From Bacillota bacterium (GTDB lineage: Bacteria; Bacillota; Clostridia; Acetivibrionales; DSM-1351), in assembly GCA_023391425.1 (NCBI GenBank), contig JAEWAX010000029.1, positions 1-24,503 on the forward strand: a stretch of DNA of 24,503 nucleotides, in the 5' to 3' direction. The first letter of the stretch is position 1, and every line of letters starts with the position of its first letter. The notes below the pieces were generated by a model. It did not search any database. It had not been told where the DNA came from and saw nothing but the letters and a program-made list of their open reading frames with translations. The position numbers and the translations under genes were made by a program. Below are positions 1 to 7,701 of this stretch, one piece after another.

Positions 1-1465
1 TACTGAAATTGTAATCGCTTTTTAGAACGCCAAAGGCTCCTTCCACTTGGATGGAACGATTTAGCCTAAGGAGAATGCCTTTCTCCGTCAAGATGTTTTC
101 ATAGGATCTTTGACGCTTCTGCACAAAGGTTTTGGACACCTGCATTTTTCGGTTTCCCTGCGCTTTCGTGCACTTGGTTTTGCAAGGACAATTGCTGCAA
201 TCTTCACATTCATATATACTAATCTCGGAACGATATCCTGTCGCAGATTTCCTATGGGTTGTTCCTAACATTTTTAGTTGTTTTCCATTATGGCAGGTAT
301 ACTCATCTTTTTCTGCATCATACTGCATATTTTCACGTTTGCTTATATCTTTCTTAAAGGTTTTCTTCTTCCATTTCTCGTATGTTTGAGGCTTTATGTA
401 GCTTGTTTGCTGCTTTTCTTCCAAGTACAGATAGTTTTCTTCGCTTTCATAGCCGGAGTCTGCAATTACGTTTTCGTAACACCTGCCTAAATTTGATTCC
501 ATATTTTTTAGAAATGGAATCAGTGTAGCAATGTCATTCCTATCCTGGTAGACTCCAACACCAGTAACATACTCGCTTTCTACACCTATCTGTACGTTGT
601 AGGCAGGTTTTAGCTGAGCATTACGCATGTGGTCATCTTTCATATGCATAAATGTTGCATCGGTATCCGTTTTGGAATAACTGTTTCTTCCCTCGAATAG
701 CTGGTTATGGGCATTGTATTTTTGCTGACGTTCCTTAAACTCCGTTAGCTGTTCTGTGAATCTCTGTAATTGAGTTTTACGTTTTCCTATCCCATGAACG
801 AATTCTATTTTATCTTCTTTTTGCTTGTCATTTAAATATTCAAGAACTTGCTCTAAATTCACCAATATACTATCTTTTGATACTGAAAAGTTAGTTAAAT
901 ACGATCCGTTTATATCTTCAATGCAAGCTGTGATTTTCTCAAACATCTTTGCTTCGTTTTTATTGACTACTTTTTTCCACACAAAGGTATATCGGTTTGC
1001 ATTTGCTTCAATTTTGGTACCATCAACAAAAAGGTTTTCAAATTTGACTTCTCCGATAGAGTGCAGGTGTCGTACCATTTGGTAGAATAGGTCTTCTATT
1101 GCTTCTGGGAGATAATCCTTACGAAATCTGGCTATAGTTGAGTGATCCGGCTTTGATTCACCTTGGAGCAACCACATGTAATTAATATCTCTTTTACATG
1201 CTGTTTCAATTTTTCTGCTTGAGTATATGTTATTTGAGTTGGCGTATGTTATTACCTTAAACATGGTCTTTGGGTCAACTGCTGGTTTTCTCCCTGTAGA
1301 AGAGTAAGCCTTATACAACTTTGTGTAATCCAATCCCTCCAATATGTGGCTTAACAGTCTGACAGAATCATCCTCTGGTATTAACATTTCCAAATTTAAA
1401 GGTAAAACTAATTGATAGTATCCGTTAAATTCGGTATAATTTTTATGTTGGATAAGTTTTTTCAC
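1..1465 (-). CDS. IS1182-family DDE transposase, 3' end cut by window edge
   Basis: Translating the minus strand from the GTG at 1465 gives 488 codons with no stop, running off the window. The N-terminus (VKKLIQHKNYTEFNGYY...) and the following InsH-like helical region match the IS1182/IS1380-like transposase N-terminal domain. DDE residues are visible: D148 in FVDGT, D336 in IADSGYES, and E475 in QVEGAFGVLK. A cysteine cluster (C420, C423, C426, C428, C432) lies before the last acidic residue, as is usual in this family. An in-frame TAA sits two codons before the GTG, and no ATG occurs until residue 27, so GTG is the likely start; no clear Shine-Dalgarno precedes it. A TATAAT lies only 7 bases upstream (1473-1478), so the transcript may be nearly leaderless. 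Missing only the final part. Confidence 0.88.
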   Translation of the reverse strand, partial: MKKLIQHKNYTEFNGYYQLVLPLNLEMLIPEDDSVRLLSHILEGLDYTKLYKAYSSTGRKPAVDPKTMFKVITYANSNNIYSSRKIETACKRDINYMWLLQGESKPDHSTIARFRKDYLPEAIEDLFYQMVRHLHSIGEVKFENLFVDGTKIEANANRYTFVWKKVVNKNEAKMFEKITACIEDINGSYLTNFSVSKDSILVNLEQVLEYLNDKQKEDKIEFVHGIGKRKTQLQRFTEQLTEFKERQQKYNAHNQLFEGRNSYSKTDTDATFMHMKDDHMRNAQLKPAYNVQIGVESEYVTGVGVYQDRNDIATLIPFLKNMESNLGRCYENVIADSGYESEENYLYLEEKQQTSYIKPQTYEKWKKKTFKKDISKRENMQYDAEKDEYTCHNGKQLKMLGTTHRKSATGYRSEISIYECEDCSNCPCKTKCTKAQGNRKMQVSKTFVQKRQRSYENILTEKGILLRLNRSIQVEGAFGVLKSDYNFS

Positions 1466-1485
1466 AAATTAAATTATACAACACT

Positions 1486-1507
1486 TGCGGGCCCTTCGGG
1501 ACCCGCA
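1486..1507 (-). terminator. Hairpin between IS end and transposase start
   Basis: A 9-bp stem with one mismatch and a TTCG tetraloop (TGCGGGCCC / GGACCCGCA) lies inside the IS, between its outer end and the transposase gene. There is no long U-tract on the minus strand. Such a GC-rich hairpin in front of a transposase start is the kind of structure that blocks read-through from flanking DNA or masks translation starts; that role is inferred. Confidence 0.45.
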
Positions 1508-1589
1508 TTTTACATTTTCAGATAGCAAAGGAGCTGCTACAAAACTAATTTAGTTTTTGCAACAGCCCCTTTAAAAGCTTTTTTAAATT

Positions 1590-1790
1590 CTATATCAGCT
1601 GCATAGAATTATCTTTCACAATCTGTAGTTCTTTTTCATATTCGTCAATTAGCTGCTGTCTCCTGTCCTCAAAAACCTTATGATCTTGTATAAAATCTGT
1701 ATCTTCAGGAATAAAGTTTATTTCCGTATACCTCAAATCATTAGTCTTTTGGGGCGCTATAAGTATTAATTTCCCCATAATGTTGCTCAT
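1590..1790 (-). CDS. Small hypothetical protein, 66 residues, overlapping the gene upstream
   Basis: I do not recognise this protein. The frame is open from 1850, but the ATG at 1790 is preceded by GGAAGGG at a suitable distance, giving MSNIMGKLILIAPQKTNDL and ending DNSMQLI, 66 residues. It is acidic to neutral, mostly helical in its second half (a charged stretch of Arg, Gln, Glu and Lys), with no membrane segment and no cysteines. The start lies 50 bases inside the 3' end of the preceding GAF-like gene in another frame, so the two are probably translationally coupled and work together. The stop (TAG, 1590-1592) is only about 20 bases from the IS1182 end, so any downstream partner would have been separated by the insertion. 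It could be a spurious frame, but the good ribosome site and codon use argue for a real gene. Confidence 0.55.
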   Translation of the reverse strand: MSNIMGKLILIAPQKTNDLRYTEINFIPEDTDFIQDHKVFEDRRQQLIDEYEKELQIVKDNSMQLI

Positions 1791-2817
1791 ATTTGCCCAT
1801 CCCTTCCATAAAACCTTTTCTTTTTTCTTTACTCTTCTTAAGTATATCAAACTTTTTTACTAAAACCTTAAATAACTCATCCTGATAGTAGCTCACTGTT
1901 AATATATGTATATAAGCCATAAATGGTTTAACAAACTCTCTTATTTCTTCTTTTGTTCTTCCAATCAGAAGTTCTTCAGTTATTTCAATTTGTAATAGTG
2001 ATACAATACCTTCATTTTCACAGACAACTGGAATTGCAATGTATTGTACAATACTATTCTCATTGAATTTTTTACCATAAACTAACTCTTTTTTTATTTC
2101 AGAAGCGTTTTGTAAAATGAAAATATTATTTTGATTCTCATTAAATATCTTTACATGGTAATAATTTTGATCACTATCAAGATAGAAGTGTTTATCAAAT
2201 ATACTTGGTGATATCTGATTAGCATTACCATAGCTTATCATTTTAATATATTGTATCCCAGTTCTTTTTTCTTTAAACCTTTGCATTAAAGAAACTTGAT
2301 GTGAGTCTTTTTCAGTTGAGATTTTAATAGCATCATAAATATTATGACAAACAAGTGCAGCTACATCTTGATAGCTAAGATTCCCAAAGTCAGATCTTAT
2401 CGGAATTGAATTTGATTTTGAGGAGATACTTTTTGTTATATCATAAAGTTTTCTGCCTATTGTATCATTTATCACAGTTTCTCTATTGATGATTTCTTTT
2501 ACACATTTAATTGTTTGTTCCTGATATTTTTGGTAACTATCAATTAAAATAGTAAACCAATTGTAAATAACAATAAACACACATGTTATTAGTATATGCC
2601 ACTTATCTTTAAAAAATTCCAACTCATTGATTTTATATGTATCAAAATCTGCGAGTTTCATTTGGAACGCAAATACAATAGTAAATAAAAAATTAACTAG
2701 AGTTCTAACATACGAAGACTTTAATAGTTTATATATATAAAAAAGGATGCTTCCAATTGTTTTATAATTTTTAGATATCTTTTTTATAAATAAGATAGAT
2801 TTTAAAGTCTTTTTCAT
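1741..2817 (-). CDS. Membrane-anchored protein with GAF-like C-terminal domain, function unknown
   Basis: A 358-residue protein. Two hydrophobic segments, about residues 36-55 (LVNFLFTIVFAF) and 73-93 (ILITCVFIVIYNWFTILI), form a membrane hairpin with both ends probably in the cytoplasm. A charged linker follows, and then residues about 130-320 look like a GAF-type sensor fold: an N-terminal helix with VAALVCHNIYDA, and the typical strand pattern YIAIPVVCENEGIVSLLQIEI near residue 265. The C-terminus is lysine-rich. No enzymatic motif is visible. The start has GGGGG nine bases upstream. It stands alone except for the overlapping 66-residue gene at its 3' end. It may be a ligand-sensing membrane protein; the GAF assignment rests on pattern only and the function is unknown. 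Confidence 0.7.
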   Translation of the reverse strand: MKKTLKSILFIKKISKNYKTIGSILFYIYKLLKSSYVRTLVNFLFTIVFAFQMKLADFDTYKINELEFFKDKWHILITCVFIVIYNWFTILIDSYQKYQEQTIKCVKEIINRETVINDTIGRKLYDITKSISSKSNSIPIRSDFGNLSYQDVAALVCHNIYDAIKISTEKDSHQVSLMQRFKEKRTGIQYIKMISYGNANQISPSIFDKHFYLDSDQNYYHVKIFNENQNNIFILQNASEIKKELVYGKKFNENSIVQYIAIPVVCENEGIVSLLQIEITEELLIGRTKEEIREFVKPFMAYIHILTVSYYQDELFKVLVKKFDILKKSKEKRKGFMEGMGKYEQHYGEINTYSAPKD

Positions 2818-2889
2818 TATGCATACCCCCTAAGCTGTTAATAATTACTTCTATATATGTAATTATATTCCTTTTTTCAGGGAAATAAA

Positions 2890-2931
2890 AACCACCTTTT
2901 CTACCTTTTGATAAAGTAGAATACGGTGGTT
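2890..2931 (-). terminator. Rho-independent terminator of the pgk-tpiA-gpmI operon
   Basis: Read on the minus strand, AACCACC pairs with GGTGGTT, with an inner CTAC/GTAG pairing, followed by TTTTTATTT. It begins about 50 bases after the gpmI stop codon. Confidence 0.85.
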
Positions 2932-2982
2932 ATATAAGAACTCTGTCTATAGCTCAGAATACTTCATCTGAGCGAGCCTTCT

Positions 2983-4518
2983 TTACCTTTGCAGCAAAGA
3001 AGCTCCTGTCATTTCAGATGGTTTTGCTACTCCCATTATATCCAATATAGTTGGTGTCAAGTCTGCAAGCTTTCCTTCTTTTAGCTTTGCATCGCCCAGA
3101 CCTATTCCAATCAATGGTACAACATTAGTTGTATGCGCTGTAAATGTTCCACCATTTTCATAGTCTATCATTTGCTCTGCATTTCCATGGTCAGCAGTAA
3201 TAAGAACTACTCCGCCTTGTGCGGTAACTGCATTTACAACCTTGCCAACACATTCATCCACAGCCTCAACCGCTGCTTTTGCTGCATCAAATACTCCAGT
3301 GTGTCCAACCATATCACAGTTTGCAAAATTCAATATAATTACATCATACTGCTTTGAGTCTATTCTCTTTACAGCCTCTTCTGCTACTTCATAAGCACTC
3401 ATTTCAGGCTTTAAATCATAGGTTGCTACCTTTGGTGAAGGAATAAGCGCTCTGTCCTCACCATCGTACTGAGCCTCAACACCACCGTTGAAGAAGAAGG
3501 TTACATGTGCATACTTCTCAGTTTCAGCAATTCTCAACTGTCTATAGCCAAGCTTACTAATATACTCCCCAAAAGTGTTATCCAATGTCTGTGGTTTGAA
3601 AGCGATAGCCACATTTGGCATTGATTTATCATACTGCGTCAAACAAACATAATAAAGTGGGAAGAAACCTTTTGCTCTTTCAAAGCCATTGAATTCAGGA
3701 TCTACAAAGGTTCTTGTTATCTCTCTTGCTCTGTCTGGTCTAAAGTTAAAGAATATAACTGAGTCATTTGCTCCAATTGTAGCAACAGGTTTGCCATTTT
3801 CTAAAATTGCAGTTGGCTTAACGAACTCATCATACTCCTTACGTTCAAAAGATGCTTCAACAGCTTCTACAGCTGAGTTTGCAGTCAACCCTTTTCCAAG
3901 CACCATAACATCATAAGCAAGCTGTACTCTTTCCCAACGATTATCTCTGTCCATAGCATAATATCTGCCCATAACAGATGCAATCTTTCCAACCCCTATT
4001 TCAGTTAGTTTTGCTTCTAACTCCTCTGTATATACCTTGGAGCTATCTGGCGGAACATCTCTTCCATCAAAGAAGCAATGAATAAATACATCCTTCAAAC
4101 CATTTCTCTTTGCCATTTCAACTAGTCCATATAAGTGAGTAATATGGCTGTGTACTCCACCATCAGACAAAAGGCCGAACAAATGAAGCTTAGAATTATT
4201 TTTTTTACAGTTTTCTATAGCCTTTAAGAATTCCTCTTTTTCAAAGAAATCACCGTCTTTAATAGACTTAGTTATCCTTGTTAATTCCTGATATACTATT
4301 CTACCAGCACCAATATTAGTGTGACCTACCTCTGAGTTTCCCATCTGTCCATCTGGAAGGCCAACGTCCAAGCCACTTGTATGAACGATTGTGTTAGGAC
4401 AGTTTGCCATATAGCTATCAAGGTTAGGCTTTTTGGCTGCTGCTATGGCATTTCCCTCTACCTTGGGATTGTTTCCATAACCGTCAAGAATCATTAAAGT
4501 TACTAATTTTTTTTCCAT
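2983..4518 (-). CDS. gpmI: 2,3-bisphosphoglycerate-independent phosphoglycerate mutase
   Basis: Interconverts 3-phosphoglycerate and 2-phosphoglycerate in cytosolic glycolysis, with two manganese ions and a phosphoserine intermediate. The 511-residue length is normal for the family. D12 in MILDGYG and the catalytic S62 in MGNSEVGHTNIG mark the phosphatase-like domain. The inserted transferase domain includes VFIHCFFDGRDVPP and SVMGRYYAMDRD. The C-terminal metal site is seen in NFANCDMVGHTG and TADHGNAEQM. The start ATG follows CGAGGAG at 8 bases. It is the last gene of an operon after tpiA, 77 bases away, with a hairpin in the gap and a terminator behind. The neighbouring assignments (Pgk, Tpi) support the glycolytic role. 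Confidence 0.97.
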   Translation of the reverse strand: MEKKLVTLMILDGYGNNPKVEGNAIAAAKKPNLDSYMANCPNTIVHTSGLDVGLPDGQMGNSEVGHTNIGAGRIVYQELTRITKSIKDGDFFEKEEFLKAIENCKKNNSKLHLFGLLSDGGVHSHITHLYGLVEMAKRNGLKDVFIHCFFDGRDVPPDSSKVYTEELEAKLTEIGVGKIASVMGRYYAMDRDNRWERVQLAYDVMVLGKGLTANSAVEAVEASFERKEYDEFVKPTAILENGKPVATIGANDSVIFFNFRPDRAREITRTFVDPEFNGFERAKGFFPLYYVCLTQYDKSMPNVAIAFKPQTLDNTFGEYISKLGYRQLRIAETEKYAHVTFFFNGGVEAQYDGEDRALIPSPKVATYDLKPEMSAYEVAEEAVKRIDSKQYDVIILNFANCDMVGHTGVFDAAKAAVEAVDECVGKVVNAVTAQGGVVLITADHGNAEQMIDYENGGTFTAHTTNVVPLIGIGLGDAKLKEGKLADLTPTILDIMGVAKPSEMTGASLLQR

Positions 4519-4545
4519 ATAGTTTTCTCCTCGTAATTACAAATT

Positions 4546-4580
4546 AAGGTTCAGAGGAGCGTTTTACTCCTATGAACCTT
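4546..4580 (-). other. Intercistronic hairpin between tpiA and gpmI
   Basis: AAGGTTCA-AGGAG pairs with CTCCT-TGAACCTT (13 of 14 positions paired) around a short AT loop. On the minus strand it is followed by AATTTGTAATTACG, not a U-run, so it is more likely an mRNA-stabilising or partial-attenuation structure than a full terminator. It sits about 40 bases ahead of the gpmI ribosome site. Confidence 0.6.
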
Positions 4581-4595
4581 ACTGATAACCAACAA

Positions 4596-5348
4596 TTAAG
4601 CCTTTGCTATTACTGTGAAATCATCAACCTTAAGGCTTGCTCCACCAACTAGTCCGCCATCGATATCTGACATAGCAAACAATTCAGCTGCATTTTTAGC
4701 ATTTACGCTTCCACCATATTGAATTCTAGTAGCGTTAGAAACTTCTTCACCGTAAAGTTCTTTTACAGTTGCTCTGATAATTGCGCAAACTTCATTTGCC
4801 TGTTCGTTAGTAGCAGTTTTACCTGTTCCAATAGCCCAAATTGGCTCGTAAGCAATTACAGTCTCTTTAACCTGCTGCGCTGAAAGGCCAAGTAATGCAA
4901 CCTTTATCTGATATCTAACATGGTCAGCAGTTACGCCTTGTTCTCTCTGTGTTAATGTTTCACCACAGCAGATGATAGGAGTCATTCCATACTTAAATAC
5001 TGCATGAGCCTTTTTGTTAACTGTCTCATTTGTTTCTCCGAAGTACTCTCTTCTTTCTGAGTGTCCAATAATTACATAGTCAACACCTAGATCTGCAAGC
5101 ATTTGTCCAGAAACCTCACCAGTAAATGCTCCCTTTTCTTCCCAGTGCATATTCTGAGCTGCAACCTTTATATTTGTGCCCTTAACAGCAGCAACAACTC
5201 CTGGCAAACATACAAATGGAACACCAACTACTACTTCGTTTTTAGCATCTGCAACACTTGCCTTTAATTCATTTACGAATTCAACAGCTTCTGCTGCAGT
5301 TTTATTCATTTTCCAGTTTCCAGCTGCTATAGTTTTTCTATTATTCAT
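4596..5348 (-). CDS. tpiA: Triosephosphate isomerase
   Basis: Interconverts dihydroxyacetone phosphate and glyceraldehyde 3-phosphate. The 250-residue length is typical of this homodimeric TIM barrel. Active-site residues are all present: N11 and K13 in GNWKMNKT, H96 in IIGHSERREYF, and E168 in VIAYEPIWAIGTG. The phosphate-binding C-terminal loop reads IQYGGSVN and GGLVGGASL. The start has AAAGGAG with 11 bases to the ATG. It lies between pgk (146 bases upstream) and gpmI (77 bases downstream) in the same direction, so one transcript probably carries all three. The rather long pgk-tpiA gap contains hairpins and a possible cre-like site that could tune expression. Confidence 0.97.
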   Translation of the reverse strand: MNNRKTIAAGNWKMNKTAAEAVEFVNELKASVADAKNEVVVGVPFVCLPGVVAAVKGTNIKVAAQNMHWEEKGAFTGEVSGQMLADLGVDYVIIGHSERREYFGETNETVNKKAHAVFKYGMTPIICCGETLTQREQGVTADHVRYQIKVALLGLSAQQVKETVIAYEPIWAIGTGKTATNEQANEVCAIIRATVKELYGEEVSNATRIQYGGSVNAKNAAELFAMSDIDGGLVGGASLKVDDFTVIAKA

Positions 5349-5445
5349 ATCAATATAACTCCTTTATATTTATGTTTATTTTTTAGCAGCTCTCCTAAAA
5401 AAGCTGTCTTTACATTTTCTTATCCTAGTTTGTATATAAGCGGTC

Positions 5446-5459
5446 AGTAAACGTTTATA
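5446..5459 (-). promoter_or_regulatory. Candidate cre (CcpA) site in pgk-tpiA gap
   Basis: On the minus strand TATAAACGTTTACT matches the published cre pattern TGWAARCGYTWWCW at 13 of 14 positions (A for G at position 2). AT-rich DNA gives such matches by chance, and the site is intercistronic, not in the main promoter, so this is tentative. A small ATTCGCA/TGCGAAT hairpin lies next to it at 5461-5489. Confidence 0.3.
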
Positions 5460-5494
5460 TATTCGCAGTATTTAATAATTTATGCGAATTAGTA

Positions 5495-6688
5495 TTATTT
5501 GTTCATAAGAACATCTATACCTGGAAGAACTTTGCCTTCTAGGAATTCCAATGAAGCTCCACCACCAGTTGATATATGAGTAATTTTATCTGCGAATCCT
5601 AATTGTTCAACTGCTGCAGCTGAATCTCCACCACCAACTATTGAAATTGAACTTGATTCTGCAACTGCCTTAGCAACTTCCTTTGTACCTGTTGCAAAGT
5701 TAGGGAATTCAAATACTCCCATAGGTCCATTCCAAATAACTGTCTTTGCATTCTTGATTGCACTTGCAAACTTTTCAATAGTAGCAGGTCCGATATCCAT
5801 TCCCATCCAACCATCTGGCATTGAATTTGATGCAACAACTTTCTTTTCAGAATCGTTATTGAATTCCTTAGCTACCATATTGTCTACAGGAAGCAATAAA
5901 TTAACACCCTTAGCTGAAGCTTTTTCCATCAAGCTTTTAGCCAACTCTACTTTGTCGTCTTCACAGATTGAAGTTCCGATATTGTAGCCCATAGCTTTTA
6001 AGAAGGTATATGCCATACCTCCACCAACTATTAATGTATCAACTTTATCAATTAAGTTTTCAATAACAGCGATTTTATCAGATACCTTTGCTCCACCCAA
6101 GATAGCAACAAAAGGTCTAGCTGGGTTTGCAAGTGCTTTACCCATGAATTCGATTTCTTTCTTAATAAGGAAGCCGCAAACTGCTGGCAAATAGTCAGCA
6201 AGTCCAGCAGTAGAAGCGTGAGCTCTATGAGCTGTACCAAATGCATCGTTTACAAATATTTCAGCTAAGCTTGCAAGTTCTTTTGCAAATGTAGCATCAT
6301 TTTTAGTTTCTTCTTTATGGAATCTAACATTCTCAAGCATAAGCACTTCGCCATCTTTTAATGCAGCAGCCTTTGACTTTGCATCTTCTCCGACTACATC
6401 CTTTGCCATAATAACATTTTTACCAAGTAATTCGCCTAATCTAACAGCTGTAGGCTTCATGCTAAATTTATCTTCAAATCCTTCTTTTGGTCTTCCTAAG
6501 TGTGAAACAAGTATAGTTTTTGCTCCCTTGTCAACAAGGTACTTTATTGTTGGAAGTGCTCCAACTATTCTCTTATCGTCAGTGATTTTTCCATTTGCAT
6601 CCAATGGTACATTAAAGTCAACTCTTACTATTACCTTTTTGCCTGCAACATCAATGTCCTCAATTGTTTTCTTATTCATCATACTCAT
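5495..6688 (-). CDS. pgk: Phosphoglycerate kinase
   Basis: Transfers phosphate from 1,3-bisphosphoglycerate to ADP in glycolysis. From the ATG at 6688 it is 397 residues, the usual length. The frame extends to an upstream ATG at 6715, but AGGAG lies 9 bases before 6688 and inside that longer version, so 6688 is the better start. N-domain substrate residues are seen in VIVRVDFNVPL, LVSHLGRPK and MLENVRFHKEE; the nucleotide domain shows FVAILGGAKVSDK, WNGPMGVFE and VGGGDSAAA near the C-terminus. First gene of the operon, with a clear sigma-A promoter at 6795-6823. Glyceraldehyde-3-phosphate dehydrogenase, usually just upstream, is absent here. Confidence 0.97.
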   Translation of the reverse strand: MSMMNKKTIEDIDVAGKKVIVRVDFNVPLDANGKITDDKRIVGALPTIKYLVDKGAKTILVSHLGRPKEGFEDKFSMKPTAVRLGELLGKNVIMAKDVVGEDAKSKAAALKDGEVLMLENVRFHKEETKNDATFAKELASLAEIFVNDAFGTAHRAHASTAGLADYLPAVCGFLIKKEIEFMGKALANPARPFVAILGGAKVSDKIAVIENLIDKVDTLIVGGGMAYTFLKAMGYNIGTSICEDDKVELAKSLMEKASAKGVNLLLPVDNMVAKEFNNDSEKKVVASNSMPDGWMGMDIGPATIEKFASAIKNAKTVIWNGPMGVFEFPNFATGTKEVAKAVAESSSISIVGGGDSAAAVEQLGFADKITHISTGGGASLEFLEGKVLPGIDVLMNK

Positions 6689-6794
6689 AAATTCACGCTC
6701 CTGTATATATTTCATTTATTAAAATGATTCTAATTTTGAAAAATGCTTGTAATATTTGTATATTATCCACATTTCCATCTAAATAACCAAAGTA

Positions 6795-6823
6795 ATTTTA
6801 CCTCTTTTTCTCATTCATTTCAA
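6795..6823 (-). promoter_or_regulatory. Sigma-A promoter of the pgk operon
   Basis: On the minus strand TTGAAA and TAAAAT are separated by exactly 17 bases. The leader to the pgk start is about 100 bases long; I see no riboswitch in it. Confidence 0.7.
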
Positions 6824-6862
6824 TAGTTTGTGAGTAAATTAACAAAAATCACACCTAATATA

Positions 6863-6897
6863 AAGGACACCAAGTAATTTAATACTGATGCCCTCTA
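6863..6897 (-). terminator. Probable terminator of the dehydrogenase/isomerase operon
   Basis: An imperfect stem (AGGGCATCAGTA with TACTTGGTGTCCT on the minus strand) is followed by a weak TTTATATT. It lies about 65 bases after the stop of the last operon gene and before the pgk promoter, the expected place for a terminator. Confidence 0.5.
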
Positions 6898-6963
6898 TTT
6901 TAATACATATAAATTTTAAGTATTAGGTCAACAACTTATTTTCTATATTATTTCATGTACAAA

Positions 6964-7701
6964 TTAGAACTTTCTTACATTGTCTATAGATATTTTTATA
7001 CTTTCAAATGGGTCTATATAAATATCATCCTGTTCAATAATAACCCAATTAAAACCAGCTTCATTACAAATATCGTATAATCCTTGGCAATTAATTCTCC
7101 CAGTCCCTACTTCAGTCGTTTTCTTTTCATTTTTATCCATATCTTTTAAGTGTATGGTTTTTATTCGATTAAGATTATTTTTCAAATATTCTTCTGGATT
7201 AGTATCAGCACATGTTACCCAATAGCAATCTAATTGAAGCGAAACATTCTCTGGTGAAGTATTATTTAATATAATATTCTCTGCTATTTCACCGTTATAT
7301 TTAGTTTCGAATTCATGTCCATGATTATGATATAAACACTTGAATCCATTTCTACGCAATTTTTCCCCTGACTTTTCTAATATTTCACTAAGTCTCAGCC
7401 ACTCATCTTTATCCTCTGCAACATAGTATCCCAACGTAACATACTCGCTGCCTAACGTTGTATTATATCTTATTAATCCATCAAGGTCATTTTTGAATAC
7501 ATCAATGTTTGTATGCGTACCCATTGACTTTAGGTTGTATGAATTAAGCATTTGTTTCATTTTGCCTGCTTCAATATCAAAAAAAGAAAAAAACTCAACT
7601 CCATCATAGCCTGCATTTGATACTTTTTTTAATACATTTTCAAAGTTCTCCCCACACTTCTCACGAAGTGAATACAACTGTAATCCTATATTAGGCTTCA
7701 T
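6964..7701 (-). CDS. Xylose-isomerase-like TIM-barrel sugar epimerase/isomerase
   Basis: A 245-residue member of the AP_endonuc_2 / sugar phosphate isomerase-epimerase family (relatives include IolE, YcjR and the D-tagatose 3-epimerases). It starts MKPNIGLQLYSLRE, a hallmark opening. Likely metal and substrate residues are H125/H127 in LYHNHGHEF, D158 in LQLDCYW, H184 in IHLKD, and E223 in VIIEQD. Family members act on the ring or open chain of sugars and keto-sugars, often next to Gfo/Idh/MocA dehydrogenases. Here the start overlaps the end of the dehydrogenase gene by 11 bases, so the two are translationally coupled and probably act in sequence. Ribosome site AAAGGAG. It is the last gene of the operon. 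The exact substrate cannot be read from sequence. Confidence 0.85.
   Translation of the reverse strand: MKPNIGLQLYSLREKCGENFENVLKKVSNAGYDGVEFFSFFDIEAGKMKQMLNSYNLKSMGTHTNIDVFKNDLDGLIRYNTTLGSEYVTLGYYVAEDKDEWLRLSEILEKSGEKLRRNGFKCLYHNHGHEFETKYNGEIAENIILNNTSPENVSLQLDCYWVTCADTNPEEYLKNNLNRIKTIHLKDMDKNEKKTTEVGTGRINCQGLYDICNEAGFNWVIIEQDDIYIDPFESIKISIDNVRKF

Larger units (their letters stand above)
1..1569 (-). mobile_element. IS1182-family insertion sequence, partial (left part of element outside window)
   Basis: The element holds one transposase gene and, upstream of it, a terminal region that begins GGGGCTGTTGC at 1569 when read on the minus strand, a sequence I associate with IS1182-type ends. Bases 1530-1569 form an imperfect palindrome, so the end can fold on itself. 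The other end lies beyond base 1, so inverted repeats and target duplication cannot be compared. The outer boundary at 1569 is inferred from the palindrome and from the stop codon of the neighbouring gene at 1590. The element looks young or intact as far as it is visible, because the transposase frame has no stops. Confidence 0.75.

Noticed and set aside
1..1465. Transposase taken as broken, since no ATG-started frame covers it
   Set aside because: Reading the minus strand from the GTG at 1465 gives 488 codons without a stop; it only lacks an ATG start and runs off the window.
6716..6794. Riboswitch in the pgk leader
   Set aside because: The leader is short and AT-rich, with no conserved structured core that I can recognise.
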